Of a DNA stretch of 64,000 nt, positions 53,727 to 64,000 are shown piece after piece. This DNA is from Prorocentrum cordatum (lineage: Eukaryota; Sar; Dinophyceae; Prorocentrales; Prorocentraceae): contig CAUYUJ010018040.1 in NCBI GenBank assembly GCA_963575745.1, positions 56,001 to 120,000 on the forward strand, given 5' to 3'. The translations under genes were made by a program, and so were the position numbers. The notes under the pieces are model-generated. The model did not search any database, was not told where the DNA came from, and saw nothing but the letters and a program-made list of their open reading frames with translations. Positions within the stretch are counted from its first letter, which is position 1. Each line of letters begins with the position of its first letter.

Positions 53727-53850
53727 GGTATCGCTCGGACGTGTGACTTTTTTTCGGCGGGGGTTGTAAAGGAGCATCCTGGATCATCCTGCGAAAAGAA
53801 CCACGCACGAAACCGAAACAAACACAGGGAATGGACGTCCGAGCGATGGC
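53727..53850 (+). mobile_element. MITE family M6, copy 3, with 17-bp flanking direct repeats
   Basis: GGTATCGCTCGGACGTGTGA and the inverse of ATGGACGTCCGAGCGATGGC. GAAGGTCATCCATGCAA lies just outside on both sides (53707-53723, 53853-53869), a few bases from each end. Confidence 0.7.
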
Positions 53851-53869
53851 CAGAAGGTCATCCATGCAA

Positions 53870-54409
53870 GATTGTTGCCATCAGCGGCTTGTAGATCATG
53901 ATGGCCCACACCTCGGGATGCGGAGGTGTCCAGACCATCATTCCAAGAGCCGCAGCCGGGGACAAAACCCAGGCATCTGGTGTTTTCGGGGCCATATTCC
54001 CATCCTCGCCTCTGGACCGCTATACGGTGATCACCATATGGCAGGTTCACGCTGCGGCGACGTTAGGGGGGGCTTGCAAGAGTGAGTGATTGTATTTTGG
54101 TTGGCGAAGATTTCTCAATCGTGGCCGATCTACAAAGTGTCAGGAACCACCGTCAGCGTCGTCAGCTCAGGAACCAGCCGTCCTTCATTCCTATGTATAC
54201 AATGTCCAAGAGCCCTGTGCCCTTGCAGCTCTACATTGTCGGCATCCTGACTAGACATGTCGTGTGCCATGACGGCAGAGTGTCTCTTCCTGTCAGGCTT
54301 CTCGTGTGCAGTGACGTGCTGTGGATACCGCTTGGGGGGGCACATGACCCACCCTCTGCGCCCGCGCCACCCTTGCCAGCACTGTTGTCTTGGTCTGCGC
54401 GTGAACCAA
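53870..54409. other. no supported gene
   Basis: A 133-codon frame (54082-54483, +) with stretches such as LQLYIVGILTRHVVCHDGRV might contain an exon. Splice sites are unclear and its end overlaps the AATCCCGCT repeat. Confidence 0.35.
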
Positions 54410-54640
54410 CGTCCCACCCTCCTTCGGCTGCAACTCCTGGGAGGTCACATTCTGTTTTCGCTCAGGTCCGAAATCGGGCTTAATCTAGCTTGCTCCCGCT
54501 TAATCCTGCTTAATCCTGTTTTATTCCGCTTAATGAGGCTTAATCCCGCTTAATCCGAGGCTCTCCGGCGTAACAGCTCCCAAATGGGGCTTAATATTCC
54601 TTAATCTTTCCGACGAACACTTTTCAGTAGTTACCTCCTA
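54410..54640 (+). repeat. TTAATCCxGCTTAATCC repeat block, pair with 20440-20680
   Basis: GCAACTCCTGGGAGG, then CGCTTAATCC/TGCTTAATCC units every 9-20 bases, then CCCAAATGGGGCTTAAT and TCCGACGAACAC. Same order as the 20440 copy. Confidence 0.7.
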
Positions 54641-55988
54641 ACATTCCTCCCTCCCCGCCTTCCAGGCCCCCCTCCCCGCGCAGACCTCCGTCAGCCTCGA
54701 GGGGCGTGGCGCGGCCCGGGGGCCACGTGCTGGCAGCATTCCGCGTGTACGGGGGGCCACGTGCGAGCGGCGTTGCACCCTCGTGGAAGCGTGCTGCAGC
54801 AGCGCCTTCCTATCACCTGCCGATCCCCGCACCCCATCCCGCGAACACTTCCCGAGCCGAAGATCGGTGGCTTACCCGAGCAGGGAACGTCAGCGACGTC
54901 GAGGTGCGCCTGATGTTCCTCCTTCGCCTCTGTCCAGAGCGCATCGCGTCGGGGCCAAGGTGAGGGGCATCGTCATTGAGAGATACGCTCAGAGGGGGAA
55001 CGCATCGACCCACAATCCAATGGGTATCCAAGAGCTTTCGGAGCTCCAATGCTTGGATCGGCGTTGGGCCCCACTGGCGGCGCTTCTGGCGCTGCACCTG
55101 GAGCGCTCCGCGCGCCAGGAAGAAAAGGTCCAGTGCCGACCTACGAAGTCCCCGCGCGGTCCTTCGACAGTTAGGTGTTTTGCCATTCTTTTAAGCCGAT
55201 GACAGCCCACCCCAACCAGGAACGTGCGGTCTCGCTATCGGGGGCCTATCGCCTATGTGTCGGCGATACATCGCCGATTCCAGGTCGATGGCCCCCCCCC
55301 CGAGATGGTCCCCCTCCGCCACCCTCTTTCGTTCTGCCTCGCGAGCGCCGAACATACGATCTCTGATGATAACCGCTGTGGTAGCTGGGGAGGGCCCGTT
55401 GGCGAGGAGGCAGCAGCGCCGAGGCGTCTCCGAGCTGTCAGGTGCCTGACGGTTCAAGTCCCTGTGGACGGATGAGGGTAAAGGGTGTGTTGGGTTCCAG
55501 GGAAGAGAAGAGAAGTGTCCATACCTCTGAGATGAGGGTCGAAGGTTCGCTCCGCATCGCATATGTATCGACGATGCGGCTCGATGTGGAGCCCGATTTG
55601 CTCCACGCCGACGTCGCCGATGCATCGATGCATCGTCGATGCGGCGCAGTCCTACGACACCATCTTTCCGTCCCCATCTTGGAGGCCTCTAGTGTGATAG
55701 GTTTCGCAGAACAGAAGCGAACACAGCATACTCATATTTGTTTCTGAGCTCTGCCCGGATTTCTTGGATCTGGTTTGGGGACCTTATCATTGGCGCGCGG
55801 ATCCCACCAGGGTGGCGCTAGAGGGGTTACCATTGGGCTCCAGCGCCGATCCAAGAAGTCCAGGCGTAGCTCCGAATGTTTTGTCTATGCAGTTGTTGGT
55901 TCCTCCATTTGTAAGTCTTGAACAATCACAGATGCATAATAAAAATACGCAGAATAGCGAAGCACTATACAAAACTTAACCGCGTGCA
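54641..55988. other. unannotated, with two fold-back family fragments
   Basis: 55236-55310 (CGGCGATACATCGCCGATTC, CAGGTCGATGGCC, CCCC) and 55545-55660 (GATGCATCGATGCATCGTCG) belong to the CGGCGATG palindrome family. Other frames are short or unrecognised. Confidence 0.45.
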
Positions 55989-56145
55989 TTACTGATGTTC
56001 CACCTGTGCCACAACGCTCTGTGCTGCAGGAGCCACTTGATATTTGGCACGTATTCGGGCTAGTGTACCCTGGTTGCCTTCGTTCTTGATTGTCTTGCGT
56101 ACATCCAGTTCAGCAGCGTGTGGATATTGCTGGCCACTGCTGGAG
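55989..56145 (-). CDS. possible terminal exon, minus strand
   Basis: On the minus strand the frame reading AELDVRKTIKNEGNQGTLAR, then IRAKYQVAPAAQSVVAQVEH, ends at a TAA (55989-55991). Codon use is plausible, and CTCCAGCAG upstream is a possible acceptor. On the plus strand an overlapping frame (56108-56354) with a hydrophobic VWILLATAGALVVWLCC segment and GTGGGT donor is an alternative. Only one is likely real, and I cannot decide which. Confidence 0.25.
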
Positions 56146-56458
56146 CACTGGTAGTGTGGTTGTGTTGCAACACGCGTTATTTCGCAGTACATGTCGTGTG
56201 GGCGGCTCATGAGCGAGATCGAACTTCAAGCGTGAGGAAAGACTTCTGCTCATTCAGTGTGTACGGCAGGACCCTCTTGGATCGCCTTAGACCGGAGTCT
56301 GGAAGGCTGAACCCGCGCCGTCATTGCAGCGGCAGCGCACATGGAAAGTACTTCGGTGGGTATCCGATTTCCTTGTGCAAGAATGTTTGTGCGATCGTTG
56401 TCTCCTGACTCTCATTGTGCTGGCCTCCAGCCAGTGCCGCCGATCCGGGGCGCTCTAG

Positions 56459-56610
56459 ATGATGATGCTGATGATGATGATGCTGATGATGATGATGATG
56501 GTGATGGTGATGGTGATGGTGATGGTGATGGTGGTGGTGGTGGTGATGGTAATGGCGATGGTGATGGTGATGATGAGGATGATGATGAGGATGATGATCA
56601 TGTTGTTCAT
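56459..56610 (+). repeat. ATG/GGTGAT microsatellite
   Basis: GATGATGCTGATG then GATGGTGATGGTGATGG. No array follows it, unlike the ATG tracts at 6096 and 13196. Confidence 0.9.
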
Positions 56611-57140
56611 TATCGTAATGGCCATGGGGCCATCTTGGGCGTCTTGGACCGATCGTTCGTTGATTCGGGGCTTTCTTGGTCCGTCTTGAGGGCCTCTTGG
56701 GCCCTGTTGGCTCGAATTGGGCCTATCTTGGGCTTGAGCAAATACATGCGGCAACATTCTGGGGGCCCCCGATGGCGCGCGGGGAGCCTCAAGAGAATCG
56801 AGAGCTTGGGGTCGGGGCCCATTAAGAATCCTCAGGCTAGAGGACTGAGGCTCAGGGGATTGAGCAAGGGACCTGGGGAAGCCTCTTGGGGGTGGGGCCT
56901 TTTTCGGGCCTCTTGGGGGCCTTCTGGGGCCTCCTGGGGACTTCTTGGGGGCCTGTGGGCCCCCCCGCCCCCGAGCACTAAATGCGTCGGGCATGGCGTT
57001 CCCCCCCCTCCTCCCAGAGCCTCCTGGGTGCTTCTGGCGTTTCCCCTCCCCTTTCCAGAGCCTCCTGGGGGCTTCTTGGGGGCCTGTGGGCCCGCCCGCC
57101 CCCGAGCACTGAATGCGTCGGGAATGGCGTCCCCCCCCTT
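56611..57140 (-). repeat. CCAAGA-type tract, reverse orientation
   Basis: GGCCATCTTGGGCGTCTTGG and CCTCTTGGG/CTTCTTGGGGGCC motifs. CTTGGGGGCCTGTGGGCCC and CCCCCGAGCACT, AATGCGTCGG occur twice (56945-56998 and 57074-57128). Frames are not credible. Confidence 0.65.
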
Positions 57141-57589
57141 TCAGAGAGAAGTTTGAACTAGCTCAAACCCACGCTCTCAGAAACTCACACGCCGGATCGG
57201 CGGACTTAGGAGTCTCGGTCGGCCGCCAAAATCGCCCAGCCTCGAACAGATATGTGTATGTGCGTTTTCGTGCGTGTGCGTTCATGATGCATGATTCTAG
57301 ACACTCTGGTGATGTACGTTCGTGTCTACCGTGTCCAACCATTTCAGGGTAACGTTTCAATACTTGTCTAATGCGACGACGGTCTAGTGATGTGTTGTTT
57401 TTCCTGAAAGTGGCGTGAGCTGAACATGTGCATTCGTAGCATCACATGTTCCGTGCAACAGTTTGTATCGTGTGTGTTGACATGTTCACACGTGAATGGA
57501 CGAGAGCCGTGGCCTTCGGCCCACCCCGCCACCGTGCCTGTGTCATGGGCCAGGGGTATCTTGGATGTCGATTTGGGCTTCGTGGGATG

Positions 57590-58140
57590 CTCCGCGGGGG
57601 CTTCATGAGGGCCTCTTGAGGAGGCTTTCGGGGCCTCTGGAGGCCTCTTGGACGTTTTTGGTGGCATATTTGGGGTATTGGGGGCATCGTGAGGGTCTTG
57701 TGAGCATGGTGGGGGTCTTGAGGACAGTCTTTCGTGAAAAGGCTCGTCATGCCATTTGAAGCTGTCCCTCTTGAGTCCCTCCGGGACGCCTCACACCTCT
57801 TGGCAGTATCTTGGGCCGTCTTGGGGCCTCCATGGATCGTCTTGGGTCTATCTTGGGAGCCTCTTTGGTCGTCTTGGCGCGATGGTTGAAGTCTACTGGG
57901 GGATGCCGCAGTCCTCGAAACGGCAAAAACGCTAAACGCAACAACATCATAGGGTCAACCAGTCATATGTGTTTCGGGGAGCCTTCTTGGGGGTCCTCTT
58001 GGGACCCTCTCAGGGGTCTTGGGAGCCGATTGGGCCGTCTTGAAGCCAGATTGGGCGTCTTGGAGCGCTCCTGGGCCTTCTCGGGGCTCTCTTGAGCCGT
58101 CTTGGGGCTCCCGTGGTGCTCCCTTGCCTATTGGGGACGT
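57590..58140 (-). repeat. CCAAGA-type tract, reverse orientation
   Basis: GGCCGTCTTGGGGCCTC, ATCTTGGGAGCCTC and relatives every 10-30 bases, interrupted at 57890-57980. 57141-57589 has no supported gene. Confidence 0.6.
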
Positions 58141-58264
58141 CAGCAACCAGCTCAAACAAGTCACGCGAGCGGCCCCAGCAATGGGGGTCGGGCCCATTGC
58201 ACGGCGCTTGCATTATCCAGCGCCGAGAAGGCGAAGGCACTTGAGGGCAGAGCGACACGGTTGT

Positions 58265-58415
58265 GGGCATGTGTATACGTGTATAAACACATGTACATAT
58301 ATTTGGTCGATGTACATGTATAATGTATACATCTGTCTGTATGTTTGTATGTTGGTACATATGTTTGTATGTATGGCTGCATGTATGTACGTACGTACGT
58401 ATGTACACATATGCA
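58265..58415. repeat. GTAT/ACGT/TGTA-rich alternating tract
   Basis: ATGTATACG, TGTACATGTA and GTACGTACGTACGTATGT stretches: alternating purine-pyrimidine sequence with many small palindromes. Confidence 0.85.
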
Positions 58416-58548
58416 ATACGCACACGCAGGCCTTATGCTATTCATTGATCCATACGAGAGCAGAGGGATCCTACAAATTTTGCGCGGCGAAGTCGGACCA
58501 CCAGAGGGGATGACATAAGCGCGATGGACGCTCCATCATATTGCATCG

Positions 58549-58848
58549 ATGCAGTACTGCATTCCGCTGCCAGGGTTCACCGCACTCGACAGGAAACCAG
58601 AGAGGGTCATCTGCTGTCTCCCCTCACAGCACGCATCTATTCTTGGGCGGAGCAGCTACTTGGATATGCTGCCTCTTATTCGTGCTAATCCCTTCGCGAG
58701 GTACCCGCTTGGCACCGCGGCGTCCATGGCATATGCCCTGAGCACAGAGAGCATTTCGGAGGCGCGGCTAATGCTCGGTATGTTGTTATGCCCAGCTGTC
58801 ATCCTCCTGTGCAGGCTAACGGGACCCAGGAGCAGTCAACGAGCTTAG
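58549..58848 (+). CDS. possible gene or exon of unknown family
   Basis: ATG at 58549 follows an in-frame TAA (58516). The first 76 codons look protein-like (MQYCIPLPGFTALDRKPERV, SYLDMLPLIRANPFARYPLG, AASMAYALSTESISEARLML). A GTATGT at 58779 and CTGTGCAG ending at 58815 could bound a 37-base intron, but splicing there gives an immediate stop. Unspliced, the frame adds a hydrophobic LLCPAVILLCR tail and ends at 58848. Five bases later the solo element end begins. Confidence 0.35.
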   Translation: MQYCIPLPGFTALDRKPERVICCLPSQHASILGRSSYLDMLPLIRANPFARYPLGTAASMAYALSTESISEARLMLGMLLCPAVILLCRLTGPRSSQRA

Positions 58849-58852
58849 CATT

Positions 58853-58930
58853 TGTTCCAAACCATCCTGTGGTGTTGGGTCCCCATGTTGAAGAGACAGC
58901 GCCCCGCGTTCATCTCCTCCTCTCCTGCTC
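58853..58930 (+). repeat. solo left end of composite element family
   Basis: TTCCAAACCATCCTG, GTGTTGGGTCCCC, TTGAAGAGACAGCGCCCCGC matches the left ends at 50340 and 59061 but is followed by unrelated sequence. Confidence 0.7.
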
Positions 58931-59060
58931 TCCACAAGTACTCAATAGGAATACTACTCTCCCTCTTCCCCTGATGACGGTTTGAAAGTGCTCGACCCCC
59001 CCCCCCCCGCGTATTGTTTTATACACAGGCTTCCCCGGAGTTAGGTTTTCGCCTGTATGT

Positions 59061-60883
59061 TTCCCAACCATCCTGTGGTGTTGGGTCCTCGTTTTGAAGA
59101 GACAGCGCCCCGCGTCCCACCTCCTTCTCCTCCTCTCTCCTCCCCCTCCTCCCTCCTGCCGTCCGCATGCGTCCCGCACACCCATTTCGGCACACCCCTC
59201 ACACGTTTCGTGGCCCCATAGGGAGCTCCACCGAAGGCCCCATGGCTGCCGTCCGCATGCGTCCCGCACACCCATTTCGGCACACCCCTCACACGTTTCG
59301 TGGCCCCACAGGGAGCTCCACCGAAGGCCCCAGTGCTGCCGTCCGCATGCGTCCCGCACACCCATTTCGGCACACCCCTCACACGTTTCGTGGCCCCATA
59401 GGGAGCTCCACCGAAGGCCCCATGGCTGCCGTCCGCATGCGTCCCGCACACCCATTTCGGCACACCCCTCACACGTTTCGTGGCCCCACAGGGAGCTCCA
59501 CCGAAGGCCCCATGTGCTGCCGTCCGCATGCGTCCCGCACACCCATTTCGGCACACCCCTCACACGTTTCGTGGCCCCACAGGGAGCTCCACCGAAGGCC
59601 CCAGTGCTGCCGTCCGCATGCGTCCCGCACACCCATTTCGGCACACCCCTCACACGTTTCGTGGCCCCACAGGGAGCTCCACCGAATGCGTCCCGCACAG
59701 GCACACGTTTCGTGGCCCCACAGTCCACTGCATGCGTCCCGCACACCCATTTCGGCACACCCCTCACACGTTTCGTGGCCCCATAGGGAGCTCCACCGAA
59801 GGCCCCATGGCTGCCGTCCGCATGCGTCCCGCACACCCATTTCGGCACACCCCTCACACGTTTCGTGGCCCCACAGGGAGCTCCACCGAAGGCCCCATGC
59901 TGCCGTCCGCATGCGTCCCGCACACCCATTTCGGCACACCCCTCACACGTTTCGTGGCCCCATAGGGAGCTCCACCGAAGGCCCCATGCTGCCGTCCGCA
60001 TGCGTCCCGCACACCCATTTCGGCACACCCCTCACACGTTTCGTGGCCCCATAGGGAGCTCCACCGAAGGCCCCAGTGCTGCCGTCCGCATGCGTCCCGC
60101 ACACCCATTTCGGCACACCCCTCACACGTTTCGTGGCCCCACAGGGAGCTCCACCGAAGGCCCCAGTGCTGCCGTCCGCATGCGTCCCGCACACCCATTT
60201 CGGCACACCCCTCACACGTTTCGTGGCCCCATAGGGAGCTCCACCGAAGGCCCCATGGCTGCCGTCCGCATGCGTCCCGCACACCCGTTTCGGCACACCC
60301 CTCACACGTTTCGTGGCCCCATAGGGAGCTCCACCGAAGGCCCCATGGCTGCCGTCCGCATGCGTCCCGCACACCCATTTCGGCACACCCCTCACACGTT
60401 TCGTGGCCCCACAGGGAGCTCCACCGAAGGCCCCAGTGCTGCCGTCCGCATGCGTCCCGCACACCAGGTGTGTGGCGTGCCGACATGGGCGTCGCGGCGC
60501 GCGGGCGCTGCCGTCGGGGTTCCCAGGGAAGCCCCCTGCAGAGGCGACGCTCAGAGTCACGAGTACCGAGAGTCACGCAGACCCAAACTGTTCACAGTCG
60601 TATACATACATTTACACTGGGCGTATCCATGCACGCATTCATGCGAATAGAATCAATCGCGCGCAGATTCATTCATAATCAGACTCGCTCGCGATCCGAC
60701 TCGCACGCGCTCAAGCTTTCATATTCGGACCTATCGTCTTCGTTCGTGTTGTGTACACTGCCACGCATTTCGGCACACCCCTCATACGGCTCGTGGCCCC
60801 ATAGGGAGCGCCACCGAAGAAGATATTCACAATTGCGGTACTCTCAACTGCATATGGTTGGGTCCTTCGCCAGGCTAATTTTC
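59061..60883 (+). mobile_element. composite satellite-bearing element IV
   Basis: Left end and CTCC leader essentially identical to element III over ~85 bases. Then a 90-bp array, a ~300-base tail homologous to element III (GCGTCGCGGCGCGCGGGCG, CAGATTCATTCA, TTGTGTACACTGCC), one extra unit (60770-60820), AAGATATTCACAATTGCGGT, and the right end CATATGGTTGGGTCCTTCGC, CAGGCTAATTTTC. A related but not identical copy of III. Confidence 0.7.
59155..60470 (-). repeat. 90-bp satellite, dimer type, ~14.5 units
   Basis: Same near-identical units and linked variants (CACAGGG with CCAGTG; CATAGGG with CCATGG) as 50440-52140. The strict alternation is broken after ~59510. A short scrambled, partly deleted unit lies at 59685-59735. 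Confidence 0.95.
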
Positions 60884-60885
60884 AA

Positions 60886-61075
60886 AATGCTGCTCTCGCT
60901 GAGGCGCCGGCCTCATTTTCGGGCCCCGCTCGTTCCGAATCGTGCTCCCGCTGCAGCGCTGGCTTCATTTCCGTGCTTTCGCTCGTTCCGAATCGTGCTC
61001 TCGCTGCAGCGTTGGCCTCATTTCCGCGCTTCCGCTCGTTTCGACTCGGGCTCCCGCTGCAGCGCTGGCGTCATT
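60886..61075 (+). repeat. 53-bp tandem repeat (~3.5 copies)
   Basis: CGTTCCGAATCGTGCTC and variants at 60931, 60984 and 61037, each with CCGCTGCAGCGCTGGC and TCATTTCC. Confidence 0.85.
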
Positions 61076-61436
61076 TCCCGTGCCATGCCACGGCATACAA
61101 TGCAATGCTAGGTTGATGCTACGCTTTGCGGTGCTCTTCTACGCCATGCCATGCCGTGCTCTACAATGCATCGCGTACCCTTTCGGGATCATTGCCCTGC
61201 TCGACATCCGACTGCGCGAGTAGAAAAATGGATCTACGCCATGGTAAGGGATGGGAGGGAGGGGTAGGATGGCAGATATGACGCGAGCGCACCTAGCTTG
61301 TCCCCCTCCCCTCCTTCTCCTCCTCCTCCTCCTCCTCCTCCTCCTCCTCCTCCTCCCCCTCCTCCCCCTCCTGCTTCCTCCCGTCCCTGCATCTGCTCTC
61401 TGCATGTGCATCATCATCGTCACCAGCGAGTCTCCC
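61076..61436. other. CTC tract and spacer
   Basis: CCATGCCATGC short repeats (61080-61170), then a pyrimidine CTC tract (61308-61375). No gene. Confidence 0.5.
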
Positions 61437-62010
61437 ACCCAGTACAGCGTTTTGTGGCCCTATAGGGAGCTCCACCGAAGGCCCCACTGGTGGAACTCTC
61501 ACGCGGTCCCACTGCCCAGTACAGCGTTTCGTGGCCCCGTAGGGAATTCCACCGAACGTCCAAGTGGCGGAGTTCGCATGCGGTTCCCCTCCCAGTACAG
61601 CGCTTCGGGTAGGGAGCTCCACCGAAGGTCCCATTAGCGGAACTCGCACGCGGTTGAATTCTCATGCGGCTTCCCCGACCAGTACAGCGCTTCGTGGGCC
61701 CATGGGGATCTCCACTGAAGGTCCCAGCGGCGGAACTCGCATGCGCGCCCCCCGCCCAGTACAGCGCTTCGTGGCCTCATACAGGGCATTCCACCGAAGG
61801 TCCCACTAGCGGAACTCGCACGCGGGTGCTGCGCCAGGTACAGCGACTCGTGGCCTCATAGGAGGCTCCACCGAAGGCCCCACTCGTGGAGTTCGCATGC
61901 GGTTCTTGCGCCTAGTACAGCGTCTCGCGGTCTCACAGGGAGCTCCACCGAAGGTCCCACTGGCGGGACTCGCACGCGGGTCCTGCACCCAGTACAGCGC
62001 CTCGTGGCCC
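61437..62010 (-). repeat. ~76-bp satellite array, relative of the 90-bp family (8 units)
   Basis: CAGTACAGCG (or a close variant) recurs at 61440, 61516, 61592, 61680, 61756, 61834, 61913 and 61990. Units share TTCGTGGCCCCATAGGGAGC and TCCACCGAAGGTCCCA with the 90-bp family but lack its CACACCCCTCACACG part. The CAGTACAGCG motif links it to the ~120-bp units at 10880-11280. Confidence 0.85.
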
Positions 62011-62544
62011 AATAGGAGCTCAAGTTTTTTTACTCAAACTGATAATGCGCGTTATGTGGCCTCCAACCCACCGACCCACCCAGTACATGACATAACGGCC
62101 GTCGCCCCACCCACCCTCGTCGCAGCAGCGCCCGATGTGTAGCGTATAGTTACGTATGCTGCTCGTAGTGCGACGACAGCGTGTTTGCAGTGTGCGCAGG
62201 CATACGCCTGTGGCTCGTAGGGGCGCATCGTGCGCGCAGGTTGTTGTGGGGCCCTCACCGGCGCGCCCGCGCGCTTCGCGCTATTGTGATGCCCACAGGC
62301 ATATAATGTTGAGCTCGCGGGAACGCCGAGGAGGAGGAGGAGGAGGAGGAGGAGGAGGAGGAGGAAGAGGAGGAGGACAGGGGGGGGGAGGAGGCGGATG
62401 ACGAGGAGGACGAGGAGGACGAGGAGGGGGAATTTGGGATGCATTGAGGACAATTGATATGTAACCGGTATCGATGTCTTGACTTTGTGACCTCAGGGCG
62501 CCGCTGGGCCTTTTTCGGGGCCTTTCTGGGGCCTGTAACGGAAC
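62011..62544. other. spacer with GAG tract
   Basis: Unremarkable sequence, then a GAG/GAGGAC purine tract at 62325-62430. No gene. Confidence 0.5.
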
Positions 62545-62553
62545 GACTTGTAA

Positions 62554-62598
<45 letters not shown>

Positions 62599-62606
62599 GC
62601 GTCGCC

Positions 62607-62638
<32 letters not shown>

Positions 62639-62668
62639 TGTACTAGTAGTAGTAGTAGTAGTAGTAAC

Positions 62669-62705
<37 letters not shown>

Positions 62706-62746
62706 ATAGTCGTCGTCGTCGTCGTCGTCGTCGTCGCCTAGTAGTC

Positions 62747-62807
<61 letters not shown>

Positions 62808-63065
62808 CAGTAGCAGCAGTAGTAGTGGTAGTAGTAGTAGTAGTAGTCGTAGTAGCAGTTATAGTAGTAGTAGTCGTAGTAGTAGTACGAGTAGAAGTAG
62901 CAGTAGTAGTAGTAGTTGTAGTAGTAGCAGTAGTAGTTAATTGTAGTCATAGTAGTATTAGTGGTCGTCGTAGTAGTAGTAATCGTCGTAGTCGCAGTAG
63001 TGGCAGTAGTAGTAGTAGTAGTAGTCGTAGTCTCCGTCGTCGTAGTCGTATTATTAGTGGTAGTC

Positions 63066-63111
<46 letters not shown>

Positions 63112-63119
63112 GCGTCGCC

Positions 63120-63152
<33 letters not shown>

Positions 63153-63418
63153 ATGGTAGTAGTGGTTGTAATAGTAGTAATAACGCTCGTTGTAGAAGTG
63201 GTAGTGGCAGGGTTGGTAGCAGTACTAGTAGTTATAATAATGCTGGTAGTAACAGTAGTGGTTCTAGTAGGAGTTCAAGTAGGAGTAGTTGTAGTAGTAG
63301 CACTAGTAGCTGTAGTATTTGTAGTAGTAGTAGCAGTAGTTGCAGTAGTAGTCGTAGTAGTAGTAGTGGTTGTTTTAGTATGTGTGTTGGTACTTGCAAT
63401 AGAAGTAGTAGTAGTAGC

Positions 63419-63455
<37 letters not shown>

Positions 63456-63520
63456 CTATTACTACTACTACTACTGCTCGTACTATTACTCGTAGAATTT
63501 GTAGTAGTAGCCGCGGTAGC

Positions 63521-63552
<32 letters not shown>

Positions 63553-63933
63553 CCGTAATGATATCAATAATAGTAGTAGTCGTATCAGTAGTAGCAGGAA
63601 TAGTGGTTGTGGTAGCCTCAGTAGTAGTAGTAGTCGTAGTAGTAGAAGTAGTAGTCGTAGTAGCCGTCGCCGCCGTTGTAGTAACAATAACCGCAGTCGT
63701 GATCGAAGTCGCTGTATTCGCATTAGTCTTCGTAGAAGTAGACATAGGAACAATCGAAGGATGTGTAGCAGAAGCCCCAGTAGTGGTTGCTGCAGTAGTA
63801 GTGGTAGCCGTAAGCATAGAGTAGTAGTAGTGGCCCTAATAGTAGTAACATTGGTCGTGGAAGTTGTAGTATTATATGTTGTAGCCGCAATCGTCGTATA
63901 GGTGGTCCGAGTGGCAGTCGTAGCAGTAGCAGC

Positions 63934-63965
<32 letters not shown>

Positions 63966-64000
63966 CAGCAGTAGTAGTCGTAGTAGTACTAGTAGTAGTA
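62545..64000 (+). repeat. ~1.4-kb AGT (GTA) trinucleotide tract, runs off the window
   Basis: Imperfect AGT repeats with scattered CGT, AGC and AAT variants. A block GGCGTCGCCGTAGTAGTAGT occurs twice (62598 and 63111), so part of the tract has been duplicated. Frames give Ser, Val or Leu runs. The true length is unknown because the window ends inside it. Confidence 0.95.

Noticed and set aside
62454-63901. Poly-Val/Ser/Leu frames up to 358 codons
   Set aside because: Translations of the AGT tract.

Overview
The window looks like nuclear DNA of a core dinoflagellate, possibly Prorocentrum-like (the genus is a guess). The sequence is GC-rich with very few genes, long satellite arrays and many short elements with terminal inverted repeats (TIRs). 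It holds a 22-nt match to the dinoflagellate spliced leader (7929-7950) and putative introns whose ends are inverted repeats, one with a GA-AG splice pair. There is no bacterial-style gene packing. Most long open frames are artefacts: the 90-bp and 102-bp repeat units are multiples of three, so several frames stay open for hundreds of codons.

Layout. 1-1.1 kb: GC-rich, no supported gene. 1.1-6.3 kb: three composite elements with shared ends, carrying 102-bp or ~90-bp arrays. 6.3-7.8 kb: a TTGGAT-rich tract between two ~335-bp direct repeats. 7.9-10.6 kb: the clearest gene, a two-exon membrane-anchored sulfotransferase, preceded by a spliced-leader sequence and split by a 1.5-kb introner-like intron. 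10.8-13.9 kb: another composite element (90-bp array plus a 0.6-kb ATG tract). 13.9-24.3 kb: sparse possible exons (17641-18166, 20132-20356, a DMT/EamA-like transporter exon at 21749-21867, 22662-22811) among MITE-like elements. 24.3-28.9 kb: decayed coding sequence, including a probable DDE_1 (pogo/CENP-B-like) transposase pseudogene. 29-39 kb: tandem and dispersed repeats (GACCAG, ~165-bp, ~413-bp and ~170-bp units). 39-50 kb: MITE-like elements with a possible multi-exon gene at 42.1-42.9 kb. 50.3-52.7 and 59.1-60.9 kb: two closely related composite elements with a 180-bp dimeric higher-order array. 52.7-59 kb: sparse possible exons and repeats. 61-64 kb: a 76-bp array, purine tracts and a 1.4-kb AGT repeat that runs off the window.

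The most notable content is the repeat biology. One element family has conserved ends but interchangeable internal satellites. Two introner-like families share CTGGG/CCCAG ends and are removable in frame. At least eight TIR families are present, three with target-site evidence (perfect 8-bp, TA, and TCAGC). All identities rest on reading the sequence without database searches. Exon calls outside the sulfotransferase are tentative.
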